A stretch of 27,024 nucleotides of DNA, from the IMG/VR virus record IMGVR_UViG_3300032086_002803, positions 1 through 27,024 of that record; one strand, given 5' to 3'. This document shows positions 8,453 through 16,747 of the stretch, piece by piece. Positions within the stretch are counted from its first letter, which is position 1; each line of letters opens with the position of its first letter. Below the pieces are notes generated by a model. The model was not told the DNA's origin, ran no database searches, and saw nothing but the letters and a program-made list of their open reading frames with translations. Source of the stretch: a virus. Position numbers and translations under genes: made by a program.

Positions 8453-10944
8453 TGGCAATAGATCATAAAATAATACGTAATTCTGAAAATTTTAGAGGTC
8501 TTGATAAAAGGTCATCAGATATTATGCGATCTAGAGAATTTGCTAGTCATGTAAAAAATGCAGCTTACAGGGTTACAGGAGCTATAAATAAGAGGAAAGG
8601 ATTTAAAAAGATATGTGAGACAGGCGAAACTTGTTTTGGATTAACTACATATAAAGATATAGATCCTACAACAGGTGTGTTAACAGATTCTTTGATAGGA
8701 GCTGGTCTTACAAATCTAATTAAATATGAAAAAATAAATTTGGTATTAACTTACTCAGGATCAAATGAAAATATGACTGTAGAGTGTAAACTAGATACTA
8801 CTACTAAAACCTTCAAATTTGACATATCTGATGAAGGTACATCCATATTTAATTACGATTTAGGTACAGGAGAAGAAACTGTTCCAACTAATTTAACCAC
8901 CTTAGCAGCAGCCATGCCTACTGATTTTAGTTTAAACGTAGGTACTGCAGGATCTAATGCAGCAGCCTTTATATCTAACTTAGCTACAACATCAATAGGT
9001 GCTTCATCTACACTTAATTTAGAATATCATAAAAGAGATCTAATTGATAAAGGAGATACTGCTGCTACTCTTTTTACTCATGAACATTTAGCTACAGAGG
9101 CTTTCCAGAATGTTAGTTTTGAGCAATTAAATAATGTATTATATATAAGTAATGGTAAAGATGAAGTATTAAAATACGATGGAGAACATGTGTATAGAGC
9201 AGGTCTTCCAATATTCCCAGAAGATTCAGATGCAGCAGATTATTTCGATCCAGCAAATAATCTAAGCTCAGATGCTTCAGGAGTAGCTCTAACTAATGGA
9301 TATTATAGCTATAAATTAGTATTAGAATATACTGATAAAAAAGGTAATGTAATTACTAGCCAGCCTTCAAACGCTGCTGAAATAGAAGTTACTGGAGGCA
9401 GTCATCACGTACATATTACTTTCGATGATTATGTAAGTAGTCATCTAGATGGTTTCGATAAAGCAGCTACATTTGACTCAACTCATCCTTTATTCTCTTC
9501 TTTAAATACAGGGTCAAGACCTGCCGCTTCTATGACAGGAAAATGGCAAAATGAAAAAAGATTACGTGTATTAATATATAGAGCTTATGATACTAGTTCA
9601 GTAGCAGCCGACGCTATATATCATCTAATAGGAGATGTTCCTTATGACTATGATAATACAGGACATAGTGGAATTACAGGCGCTGCCGAGTTTGCTGATC
9701 ATGATACAGATACAGAGCTAAATTTATTCTTAGCTTTACCAGATCCTATAAAAAGACATGATCCACCTCCAAAAGGTTCTTACTTAACAAAATTTAAGGA
9801 ATGTTTAGTTATAGCTGGACAGCCTAGTAGTGTAAATAATGTTAGTTACTCTCTAGGATATAACGCTAAAACTTTAGAGATAGGTAGCGAATACTTTCCT
9901 TCAGATGATAACCAGACCATAGTAAACTCATCGTTTGGTACAAAGATAACTGCTGTAGCAGCTCTAAGAGATTTATTATACATATTTCATGAAGATAGTA
10001 TTCACGTACTAGCAGGTGATATAAGTAATCCAGAGGGTATACCTTATACAGTAGATTTATTAACTAACGAAGGTGGACTAGGATGTACTAGTCACCACTC
10101 CATAACAGAATTTAAAAATAGTTTAGTATTCCTATCTAAGCAAGGATACTTTAGTATAAATGCGAGTAATGCATTGCAAGAACTATCTTCTATAATAAAG
10201 CCTATATTTAAGGATAAAGATTTAGTATTTGACAAAGCTGTTACGTTTAACTGGACAGAGAAAGATGTATTGATGATGATTATTCCTAAGGAAGTAACTA
10301 AGTATTTCAGTTTATCAGGAAAAACTTTTTCCTATACCTCTCAAACAGATAGTTTAATAGTAGTATATGATTACTTTAGAGAAGCTTGGCTACAATGGAA
10401 TAATATAGATTTTAGTGCTGGCATTGATATATACCAGGGGGAATTAGCTTTCTTACCTCGTAATGTTGACGATGCAACGTCTATTTTACATAGAATGAAT
10501 GATCTAGATGATAGTAGTGATTATGCTGATCATACAGAAGCAATAGATTTTGAATACGATACAAACTGGGAATCTTTGGGAGAGCCTACGGTACCTAAAA
10601 AATTCCTAAGATTAAAAATACATAGTTTTGACACAGAAGGTAATTTTGAGTCTCCTGCATTTAGTCTAGATATGAAGATACAAAAAGATTATAATGACAT
10701 AGATTTAGGTAATATCCAATTTGATTTTGGAGGTTCTAATGGAGAATCTGGATGGGGAGCTTCTTCTTGGGGAGACGCTTCCTGGGGTGCGGTACCTCGT
10801 AAATTTGTAAAAACCAAATTACCTACCGGCAAGAGTAAGTGTACAAAACTAAGGTTTACAAATAATTCATTACATGAAAATGTATTGATAACTAATTATG
10901 AGTTTGAAATAGCAACTCCTTATAGAACGGAGATTAAAGACTAA
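8452..10944 (+). CDS. Tail tubular protein B (gp12-like nozzle)
   Basis: An 830-residue protein, close to the length of T7 gp12 (794). The N-terminus N-S-E-N-F-R-G-L-D-K-R ... A-Y-R-V-T-G-A-I-N-K-R-K-G-F is the usual opening of this family (an invitation to the propeller: Q-x-x-R-x-x-G). Later segments such as D-L-L-Y-I-F-H-E-D-S-I-H-V-L, N-E-G-G-L-G-C-T-S-H-H-S-I and S-L-V-F-L-S-K-Q-G-Y-F-S-I are beta-propeller-like repeats found in tail nozzle proteins, and a G-W-G-A-S-S-W-G-D-A-S-W-G motif (about 764-776) is also a recurring feature. It forms the distal tail tube, binding the adaptor encoded immediately upstream (TAATG overlap). Confidence 0.88.
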   Translation: MAIDHKIIRNSENFRGLDKRSSDIMRSREFASHVKNAAYRVTGAINKRKGFKKICETGETCFGLTTYKDIDPTTGVLTDSLIGAGLTNLIKYEKINLVLTYSGSNENMTVECKLDTTTKTFKFDISDEGTSIFNYDLGTGEETVPTNLTTLAAAMPTDFSLNVGTAGSNAAAFISNLATTSIGASSTLNLEYHKRDLIDKGDTAATLFTHEHLATEAFQNVSFEQLNNVLYISNGKDEVLKYDGEHVYRAGLPIFPEDSDAADYFDPANNLSSDASGVALTNGYYSYKLVLEYTDKKGNVITSQPSNAAEIEVTGGSHHVHITFDDYVSSHLDGFDKAATFDSTHPLFSSLNTGSRPAASMTGKWQNEKRLRVLIYRAYDTSSVAADAIYHLIGDVPYDYDNTGHSGITGAAEFADHDTDTELNLFLALPDPIKRHDPPPKGSYLTKFKECLVIAGQPSSVNNVSYSLGYNAKTLEIGSEYFPSDDNQTIVNSSFGTKITAVAALRDLLYIFHEDSIHVLAGDISNPEGIPYTVDLLTNEGGLGCTSHHSITEFKNSLVFLSKQGYFSINASNALQELSSIIKPIFKDKDLVFDKAVTFNWTEKDVLMMIIPKEVTKYFSLSGKTFSYTSQTDSLIVVYDYFREAWLQWNNIDFSAGIDIYQGELAFLPRNVDDATSILHRMNDLDDSSDYADHTEAIDFEYDTNWESLGEPTVPKKFLRLKIHSFDTEGNFESPAFSLDMKIQKDYNDIDLGNIQFDFGGSNGESGWGASSWGDASWGAVPRKFVKTKLPTGKSKCTKLRFTNNSLHENVLITNYEFEIATPYRTEIKD

Positions 10945-11246
10945 TGAAATTTAATTTAACATCCGCAAGAGATTTAGTAGACCTAGCAAAGAAATTAACT
11001 GCAGGTTTGACCAAGTTAACTATTCAAGATAACATGGAGGGATTTACAGTACAAGATATTGAAATTCCGTCAGGACAGACCGTAACTATACGAAATAAGT
11101 TGACTTTTATACCTAGTCAATATATAATCACATCACAAATTGGTAATGGATTAGTAACAAAAACAGGAACTTGGGACAAGAGTTTCTTATATTTAATAAA
11201 CAACGGAAGTAGTGACGTAACTATCACTGTAATTTTTATGAGGTAA
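10944..11246 (+). CDS. Small beta-rich virion-associated protein (100 aa)
   Basis: Start overlaps the gp12-like stop (TAATG). After a short N-terminal helix (residues 6-22), the remainder alternates polar and apolar residues as in a beta sandwich (F-T-V-Q-D-I-E-I, T-V-T-I-R-N, D-V-T-I-T-V-I-F-M-R). The position between the tail nozzle and the internal virion proteins suggests a minor virion component. No family recognised. Confidence 0.6.
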   Translation: MKFNLTSARDLVDLAKKLTAGLTKLTIQDNMEGFTVQDIEIPSGQTVTIRNKLTFIPSQYIITSQIGNGLVTKTGTWDKSFLYLINNGSSDVTITVIFMR

Positions 11247-11250
11247 TGAT

Positions 11251-12189
11251 ATGAGTTTGAATAGAGAAAAATATCTTAAAGCAAAAGGTAAGACTAGGAA
11301 GAAAACAGGGATATATAAAGGTTCTACAGGAGATAAGTTAGCCCAGCAACAAGCCGCTCCTCCAAAAAAGGTATCAACTTCTACATCTAATAAATATGCC
11401 AATATGAGCATACAAGAAAGAGCTGAGGCTAAACGTCAAGAACAAAAATTAATAGAGATGAAAAGAAAAGCTGAAAAGAATAGGAGAAAAGCTCAAACCC
11501 CAGCAGAAAGGATAGCAGAAGATAAGAAGAGGTTGGAAGAGGCAAATAAGCAATCTTCAGAGAGTCGTATGGATATAGAAGGTGTACAGGATAAAGATAA
11601 GGAAAGGAAAAGAAGAGAAGCTGAGGAAGCTAACAAGAAAACTGGTAGTGATACAGCAGACACATCAGGTACAGAAGAAGGTACTTCAAAATCACAGTTT
11701 GATGTAGGTTTAGAGAAAGCCGAGCAGATATTAGGTCCAGAAGGTTTAAGAACTGCAGAGATGAAAGACGTTATGGAAAGACGTAAGCAGCAAGCAGATG
11801 AAGGAATTAGTCAAGAAGAACAACTAGCTATGAAGACTAAGCTAGCAAGACAGATGATGCAAGCAGAGCAAACTGCAGGACTCAAGCTAGGTAGTGCATT
11901 AGGAGGGATGACAGGAGCCGCTACTGGGGCGCAAGTCAGATCTCTACAGGCACAGGGATTACAGGCAAGAGCAGGTATTGAGAGAGATATTTTCATGGCT
12001 CAAGAAGCAGCTAAGAGAGAAGGATTAGATAAATTAGAAGCTACAACACAATTTGATGTTGGACAAAAAGGTAAAGAGATGGAGTTAAAGTCCACGTTAG
12101 GCTTAGGAATGGAGCGTATAGATGCTATAAGAGAAGGAGCTTTATTAGCATCCGAGGCTGCAAGTAAATCTGGGGGAGGGAAAAAATAG
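11251..12189 (+). CDS. Coiled-coil internal virion protein (312 aa)
   Basis: Very basic N-terminus (Y-L-K-A-K-G-K-T-R-K-K-T-G), then a long charged helical region (about 50-130, rich in E/K/R), a flexible T/S/G stretch (about 130-148) and a C-terminal helical part containing a Gly/Ala segment (L-K-L-G-S-A-L-G-G-M-T-G-A-A-T-G-A, about 211-227) that could contact membrane. It lies in the region where podoviruses encode ejection proteins and its composition agrees. Function otherwise unknown. Confidence 0.55.
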   Translation: MSLNREKYLKAKGKTRKKTGIYKGSTGDKLAQQQAAPPKKVSTSTSNKYANMSIQERAEAKRQEQKLIEMKRKAEKNRRKAQTPAERIAEDKKRLEEANKQSSESRMDIEGVQDKDKERKRREAEEANKKTGSDTADTSGTEEGTSKSQFDVGLEKAEQILGPEGLRTAEMKDVMERRKQQADEGISQEEQLAMKTKLARQMMQAEQTAGLKLGSALGGMTGAATGAQVRSLQAQGLQARAGIERDIFMAQEAAKREGLDKLEATTQFDVGQKGKEMELKSTLGLGMERIDAIREGALLASEAASKSGGGKK

Positions 12190-12540
12190 ATGAAGATGTA
12201 TGCAGATTATTGTAAAGATATGTATAATAGAGATGTTCTAGTAGAAGAACATGGTTTTGTAGTATATCAGAAGTTTGAAGATAATTCACTTTATATACAT
12301 GCGTTGTATGTAGATAGAGATAAAAGAGGTGATGGGTATAGTCTATATTTAGAGGAGAAATTAATTGAAAAAGAAACTCCTGATGTATGTTTTTGTTACG
12401 TTGATTTAACAACTAAGAATCCAACTTTATCATTAAAATTAATTTTATTAGGTGGTTACGAGATATATGAAAGTTCATCACAAACCGTATCATTAAAAAA
12501 AGATTACAGAGGACAATATGGAAAACAAACTAGAAGATAG
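12190..12540 (+). CDS. GNAT-like N-acetyltransferase fold protein
   Basis: A 116-residue protein. Residues 36-55 (I-H-A-L-Y-V-D-R-D-K-R-G-D-G-Y-S-L-Y-L) fit the GNAT acetyl-CoA loop pattern (strand beta4, then R-G-x-G and a helix), followed by a beta5-like strand (F-C-Y-V-D-L) and an N-P-x-x-x-x-x-L-x-x-x-G-Y pattern (about 77-91) usual near GNAT C-termini. Many T7-like phages have such a protein beside the internal virion genes (T7 gp13 is GNAT-like). Substrate unknown; whether it is an active enzyme or a structural/assembly factor cannot be told here. The first 1-3 residues are uncertain because a second Met lies at codon 3. Confidence 0.65.
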   Translation: MKMYADYCKDMYNRDVLVEEHGFVVYQKFEDNSLYIHALYVDRDKRGDGYSLYLEEKLIEKETPDVCFCYVDLTTKNPTLSLKLILLGGYEIYESSSQTVSLKKDYRGQYGKQTRR

Positions 12541-13435
12541 AAAAATCAATAAACCAGAAGATACTGAAAGTATTGATAATAAACCACCTAAAGATAAGCC
12601 GTCAGGAATGGAGCAAGGGTTTAAAGAAGCTTTATCTTACTTTGGACCTAGATTAGCTACTCTAATATTAGGTGGGACCGAAGCTATGAAGGTAGCAGAC
12701 CAGGTTCTAACCGGATATGAGGCAACAAGACAGAGAAGAATAGATGAGCAAGCTAGGATAGCACAGGCAGAAGCAGAGCAGAAAAGAGCCGTAGCTAAAG
12801 AAGGAAGAGAAGAAAGAGCTTTAAAAGTAAGAGAGAAAGGATCTAAGCTTAGAGAAAAAGAATTAAAGATGGCTGAAAAAAAAGTGCTAGTAGATGCAGG
12901 TAAGTATGAAAAAGATACTTACAATAAATATAAGAAGGAGTTCGGTTCTAGAGAAGATATAAAAGAATATAGAAAGTTTGCTGGAGTTATGAGCAACATT
13001 GAAAACATGGTTGAAGAAGGTAAGAAAATACCTGAAGCTTCTTATGCTCTTATTGCTAGAGGCTTATCAGGAGAAGTTGGAGTTCTTACTGATCCAGATA
13101 TTGAGAGAGCAAAAGTCAATAGAAGTATTTTAGAGCAAGTAAGAACAGGTTTTTATAAAACATTTAAAGGTACACTGGCTCCTGAAGACAGAGCAGAGAT
13201 ATTAAAAATTGCAAGATTAGTAAGATCAAAGAAGAATGAAGAGTTTAGTAGAATAGCTACTGAGCAAGCTAAATTAGATAGTGAAACTTTAAGTCCAAAG
13301 TATCAAGATATGATGAGAAGAAACTATTTAGGTCAAATATATATTTTTGATGATAAAGGTCCTGAGGAACAAAAACAAGAGCAAGGACCTTCTGAAGAAG
13401 AAAAAGATAATGCATTAATAGATAAATACTTATAA
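12518..13435 (+). CDS. Internal virion protein, coiled coil (305 aa)
   Basis: Overlaps the GNAT-like gene by 23 nt; the start is set by AGAGGA 4 nt upstream of ATG 12518. Acidic, disordered first 30 residues, then a short helix with G-P-R-L-A-T-L-I-L-G-G, a long highly charged coiled coil (about 70-150), and a more conserved-looking core (A-R-G-L-S-G-E-V-G-V-L-T-D-P-D-I, about 182-197; L-A-P-E-D-R-A-E-I-L). The last 30 residues are Glu/Gln-rich. The E-V-G-x-L-T-D-x-D-I type motif recurs in internal/ejection proteins of marine podoviruses as I know them; assignment to that role is inference. Confidence 0.55.
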   Translation: MENKLEDRKINKPEDTESIDNKPPKDKPSGMEQGFKEALSYFGPRLATLILGGTEAMKVADQVLTGYEATRQRRIDEQARIAQAEAEQKRAVAKEGREERALKVREKGSKLREKELKMAEKKVLVDAGKYEKDTYNKYKKEFGSREDIKEYRKFAGVMSNIENMVEEGKKIPEASYALIARGLSGEVGVLTDPDIERAKVNRSILEQVRTGFYKTFKGTLAPEDRAEILKIARLVRSKKNEEFSRIATEQAKLDSETLSPKYQDMMRRNYLGQIYIFDDKGPEEQKQEQGPSEEEKDNALIDKYL

Positions 13436-13444
13436 GAGGATTTT

Positions 13445-15520
13445 ATGGCAGAATACACTAAAGAACAATTAATGGGAGCTTTGAAGAAAGCAGATGCAGC
13501 AGGAGATACTGATGCGGCTAAAGCAATAGCTAAAAGATTAGACGCTATGAGAGAGCCTCAAGAGGCACCGCAAGAACCTGTATCAAAGCTTGAGTCTGCT
13601 AAAGAAGGTTTCATTCAAGGCGTAACAGGCGGTCTTGCTGATGAGGCTATAGCAGCTACCCAAACAGGTAAGCAGGTTATGACTGACATAGCAAGTTCCT
13701 TTATGAAGCAAGGTCTTACAGGCATTACAGAAGCTACTCCCAGTATAACAGAAACCTATGAAAAACATTTAGCTGTTGAAAGAGAAGAGGTAGCAAAAGC
13801 TGAGAAAGCTAACCCTTTAACTTTTATGGCTGGAGATGTTGCAGGAACAGGTGCTAGTTTAGCTGCTACTATGGGACTAGGTTATGCAGTACATGGAGCT
13901 AAATTTGCTAGAAGTGCTTCAGGAGTATTGAGTGGTATAGGTCTTCACGGATTTGTAAGTGGTATAGGTAGATCTGAAGAAGATACTATACACGGTGTAA
14001 TAAATGAAGGATTAGAAACAGCAGCTATGGGTGTAGCAGGAGAGTTTGTAGGTCCACTAGCAGGAGGAGCTAGAAGAGCTGTTAAAGGAATGGCTGAATC
14101 AGTACAACCTAGAGCTTTCATAAAGTTTTTAGGAGGAAATATAGATAAGATGCCTCCTAACCAAGTATCAAAAGTACAGAGAGTATTGGACTATAAGATA
14201 GATGAGAAACCTATTGTAGGAATGTTTACTCCTAGAAAAGAAATAGCAGAAAATATTTCCAGAGCAAAGCAAAAAGAACATTTAATAACTAGTAGAATCT
14301 TAGATACAGCAGATGATTCAAAGGTACCTCTTAATGCAGAGGATATGTTTAATGAAATATTTGATGAAGTAATTAGACCAGAATTATCTTCTTTAAACCC
14401 TGACAAAATAAAGACAGCTAGTTCTGTAGGAAAATGGTTACAGAGTACATTTTTTAATACTACTAAAGAAATAACTACGGACCCTAAAACAGGTAATCCT
14501 TTAACTAAAACTTTAATGGCTAATAAAAATTTAACTTTGAAAAATTTGAATCAGGTTAAATCAGATATATATAAAAAGAATAAAGATGTATTTAGATCTT
14601 TAGAAGTAGAGCCTAAAGCAGAACAAAGACTTAAATTAAAAGTAGCTAATATATTGAGAGATAGAGTAGAACAAGAAATTGGTTCTAAAGTAGATGTACT
14701 TCCTCCAGAAAGTTTAAAAGCATTTCAAGAAGCAAATAAAAACTATGGAGCATTAGCTGAAGCATCAGAAATATTAGAAGAATCACTAACTCAAGATAAG
14801 GGTAAAAACTTTATTACTAAAGCTATGAATGATGGTATTCAAAGATATCTAGGTGTGTCTACTGTACTGGCATCTCAAGCATCTGCTCCTGCAGCCGTAG
14901 CCGGAGCTACTGTAATGGGGCTAAGATCTTTATCTCAACAGCCGTGGGCAAATAAAGTATTAGCTAAGAGTGCTAATTCAGTAGCCAGTGCTATTAGTAA
15001 GAATCCAGATAAGTATAATGCAATAGCTTCTAGATTAGCTTCTAGTGCTGCTATATCCAGTGAAAAATTCTTTGATACTTTTGTAGCTAGTACAGCTCAA
15101 GTAGATTTAATGGAACAACCTTTAGCTAGAAATACTGAAGAGGTAATTAGAAGACAAGATAGTATTGTAACTTTAGCATCTTCTTTAAATAAGGATTTAG
15201 GAGATAGACTTAGAAAAGCTATTCAGAATAAAAATGTAGGAGCTATCAGACAAGCTATGTCCCTGGCTAGTAGTATGGCTCCAGATATGGTACAACCTGG
15301 AATAGGCTGGGATGGAATGGCTATTACTCCACAAGATAATCAAGCTGTTCAAGCTTATCTTCAATCTGTAAAATCTCCTAGAGATAGAATGATGATGAGT
15401 TCAAAGTTTGCTAAAGATGGGATGATTCCTGATTCAATGTTTGCTAAAGAAGAACCTATGAAGATGCAACAGTTTGTATATACTAAAAGAAGAAATAAAG
15501 TAGATAAACCGGAGTATTAA
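13445..15520 (+). CDS. Large internal virion (ejection) protein, 691 aa
   Basis: The N-terminus (residues 4-36) holds a short two-helix A-x-x-x-G-D-x-x-A-A-x-x-I-A motif (A-D-A-A-G-D-T-D-A-A-K-A-I-A), a TPR-like unit found at the start of many phage ejection proteins. Residues about 55-220 contain several Gly/Ala-rich apolar helices (A-G-D-V-A-G-T-G-A-S-L-A-A-T-M-G-L-G, about 128-145; S-G-V-L-S-G-I-G-L-H-G-F). The middle (225-470) is charged and helical; another apolar stretch lies near 475-500. The pattern fits a protein ejected into the envelope with DNA; it is the largest candidate in this block. No lytic transglycosylase motif is visible, so peptidoglycan degradation on entry would need another protein. 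Confidence 0.6.
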   Translation: MAEYTKEQLMGALKKADAAGDTDAAKAIAKRLDAMREPQEAPQEPVSKLESAKEGFIQGVTGGLADEAIAATQTGKQVMTDIASSFMKQGLTGITEATPSITETYEKHLAVEREEVAKAEKANPLTFMAGDVAGTGASLAATMGLGYAVHGAKFARSASGVLSGIGLHGFVSGIGRSEEDTIHGVINEGLETAAMGVAGEFVGPLAGGARRAVKGMAESVQPRAFIKFLGGNIDKMPPNQVSKVQRVLDYKIDEKPIVGMFTPRKEIAENISRAKQKEHLITSRILDTADDSKVPLNAEDMFNEIFDEVIRPELSSLNPDKIKTASSVGKWLQSTFFNTTKEITTDPKTGNPLTKTLMANKNLTLKNLNQVKSDIYKKNKDVFRSLEVEPKAEQRLKLKVANILRDRVEQEIGSKVDVLPPESLKAFQEANKNYGALAEASEILEESLTQDKGKNFITKAMNDGIQRYLGVSTVLASQASAPAAVAGATVMGLRSLSQQPWANKVLAKSANSVASAISKNPDKYNAIASRLASSAAISSEKFFDTFVASTAQVDLMEQPLARNTEEVIRRQDSIVTLASSLNKDLGDRLRKAIQNKNVGAIRQAMSLASSMAPDMVQPGIGWDGMAITPQDNQAVQAYLQSVKSPRDRMMMSSKFAKDGMIPDSMFAKEEPMKMQQFVYTKRRNKVDKPEY

Positions 15521-15819
15521 TGAAGACTATACGAGAAGCAGCTAAATCTGCCGCCTGGCAACGTAAAGAAGGTAAGAGTCCTAGTGGAGGACTAAACCGT
15601 AAAGGTGTAGCTTCTTACCGTAAAGCGAACCCAGGTAGTAAATTAAAGATGGCAGTAACTACTCCTCCTTCTAAGTTAAAGAAAGGAAGTAAAGCTGCTA
15701 ATCGACGTAAATCATTTTGTGCTAGAATGATGGGAATGAAAAGAAGATTAACCTCAGCAAAGACAGCAAGAGATCCTAATAGTAGGATTAACAAGTCATT
15801 GCGTAAATGGAACTGTTAA
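15520..15819 (+). CDS. Small basic phage protein, R-K-W-N-C family (DUF6321-like)
   Basis: A 99-residue basic protein starting on the previous stop (TAATG). Motifs W-Q-R-K-E-G-K-S-P-S-G-G-L-N (14-27), S-Y-R-K-A-N-P-G-S-K-L-K (33-44), R-K-S-F-C-A-R-M (64-71) and a terminal D-P-N-S-R-I-N-K-S-L-R-K-W-N-C are hallmark sequences of a family of unknown function common in marine phages; I believe this is DUF6321 but cannot check the accession. Two conserved cysteines (C68 and the terminal C) could pair or bind metal. Function unknown. Confidence 0.7.
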   Translation: MKTIREAAKSAAWQRKEGKSPSGGLNRKGVASYRKANPGSKLKMAVTTPPSKLKKGSKAANRRKSFCARMMGMKRRLTSAKTARDPNSRINKSLRKWNC

Positions 15820-15820
15820 C

Positions 15821-16054
15821 ATGAAAGAGATAGAGCAGGATATAAAAGTTATTCGAGAATCACAGATTAGAATGGAACAAGATATAAAATATCATATCAA
15901 GAGAACTGACCTGCTCGAAAAGCGTGTAGATAAAAATGAAGAATTATTACAACCTTTAGTGGTATGGAAATGGATGCGTGATAACCTGAAGTTCATTCTT
16001 GTACTGCTAGGATGCATTGCATCAATAGTTATATGGGGTATTAAGAATGGCTAA
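15821..16054 (+). CDS. XhlA-like coiled-coil membrane protein, holin candidate
   Basis: A 77-residue protein: residues 1-45 form an amphipathic coiled coil (I-E-Q-D-I-K-V-I-R-E-S-Q, R-T-D-L-L-E-K-R-V), then one hydrophobic transmembrane helix (about 55-73, F-I-L-V-L-L-G-C-I-A-S-I-V-I-W-G-I) and a short basic end. This layout matches the haemolysin XhlA / single-TM phage holin or lysis-accessory proteins. It lies 694 bp upstream of the endolysin and a second, three-TM holin lies after the endolysin, so it may be a pinholin, antiholin or spanin-like helper rather than the main holin. Confidence 0.6.
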   Translation: MKEIEQDIKVIRESQIRMEQDIKYHIKRTDLLEKRVDKNEELLQPLVVWKWMRDNLKFILVLLGCIASIVIWGIKNG

Positions 16055-16181
16055 ACCAAAGAATAAAGAACTGTATGCAAGAGTAAAGGCTGAGGCAAAG
16101 CGCAAATTTAAGGTCTATCCTTCGGCATACGCCAATGCCTGGCTAGTGAGAACTTACAAGAAAAGAGGCGGAACTTACTAA
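16047..16181 (+). CDS. Very small basic protein with Y-P-S-A-Y-A-N-A-W motif (44 aa)
   Basis: Starts inside the end of the holin-candidate gene (8-nt overlap) and its stop overlaps the following ATG (TAATG). Sequence features: a lysine/arginine-rich N-terminal helix, then K-V-Y-P-S-A-Y-A-N-A-W and a terminal K-K-R-G-G-T-Y. The Y-P-S-A-Y-A-N-A-W signature recurs in small proteins and in C-terminal modules of marine phages as I recall, which supports this as a genuine gene despite its size. Function unknown. Confidence 0.7.
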   Translation: MAKPKNKELYARVKAEAKRKFKVYPSAYANAWLVRTYKKRGGTY

Positions 16182-16435
16182 TGAGTTTAAAGAAATGGTT
16201 TGCAGAGAAATGGGTTGATATTGGACGTAAGAAGAAAGATGGTTCTTATGCTGATTGTGGACGTAGAGATTCCAGTAAAGGTAAGTACCCTAAATGTGTA
16301 CCTGCTGCGAAGGCAGCTTCTATGTCAAAAGGACAGATTAGATCTGCTGTACAAAGAAAGCGTAAAGCTGAAAAAAGTAAACGAAGGGTAGGAAATAAAC
16401 CAATAAACGTATCAACATTCGCGAGGAAAAAATGA
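16181..16435 (+). CDS. Small basic phage protein with C-G-R / K-Y-P-K-C-V-P motif (84 aa)
   Basis: Begins K-W-F-A-E-K-W-V-D-I-G-R-K-K-K-D-G, then A-D-C-G-R and K-Y-P-K-C-V-P-A-A-K-A, then a basic helix (Q-R-K-R-K-A-E-K). The two Cys plus flanking basics recall a small zinc-less nucleic-acid-binding or structural protein; this combination belongs to a conserved but uncharacterised marine-phage family. Overlaps the next gene by 4 nt (ATGA). Confidence 0.7.
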   Translation: MSLKKWFAEKWVDIGRKKKDGSYADCGRRDSSKGKYPKCVPAAKAASMSKGQIRSAVQRKRKAEKSKRRVGNKPINVSTFARKK

Positions 16436-16746
16436 GAAGACCAGGTAGAGGTGACACATTAATTAAGATTGCTTCCTTAGGTGGAGGAGGTGTGGCTATA
16501 GGAGGGAATCTACAAAAAACTGCTAATAGAGCCAAGAGAATAAAAGAAGAACTAGAGAAATCTAAACGAGAGGATGCTATGTATAAAGATAAAATTAAAC
16601 GTATGAAAAAAGCTGCGGCTAGAAAAAGAATACAAAAGAAAAAAGGGAGTAAATGTGCGTCATGTGGTGGTAAAGGTTGTTCTAAGTGTATGTCTAATAC
16701 TGGTGATGGTACCGGAGCTGCTCAAGGGAAATACAAAGGTAAATAG
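16432..16746 (+). CDS. Small protein with C4 zinc-finger-like motif (104 aa)
   Basis: Residues 10-27 are a short Gly-rich apolar stretch (I-A-S-L-G-G-G-G-V-A-I-G-G), 28-72 a very basic helical region, and 75-86 the motif C-A-S-C-G-G-K-G-C-S-K-C, resembling half of a DnaJ-type zinc finger (C-x-x-C-x-G-x-G) with four cysteines able to hold one zinc. The tail is Gly-rich. Starts on the previous stop (ATGA) and ends 1 nt before the endolysin start. Function unknown; the cysteine motif is the only functional clue. Confidence 0.6.
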   Translation: MRRPGRGDTLIKIASLGGGGVAIGGNLQKTANRAKRIKEELEKSKREDAMYKDKIKRMKKAAARKRIQKKKGSKCASCGGKGCSKCMSNTGDGTGAAQGKYKGK

Positions 16747-16747
16747 A

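Noticed and set aside
16655-16747. Longer endolysin start
   Set aside because: This extension overlaps the whole cysteine-rich end of the previous gene, lacks a ribosome site and its residues do not resemble a signal peptide; ATG 16748 fits the operon spacing.
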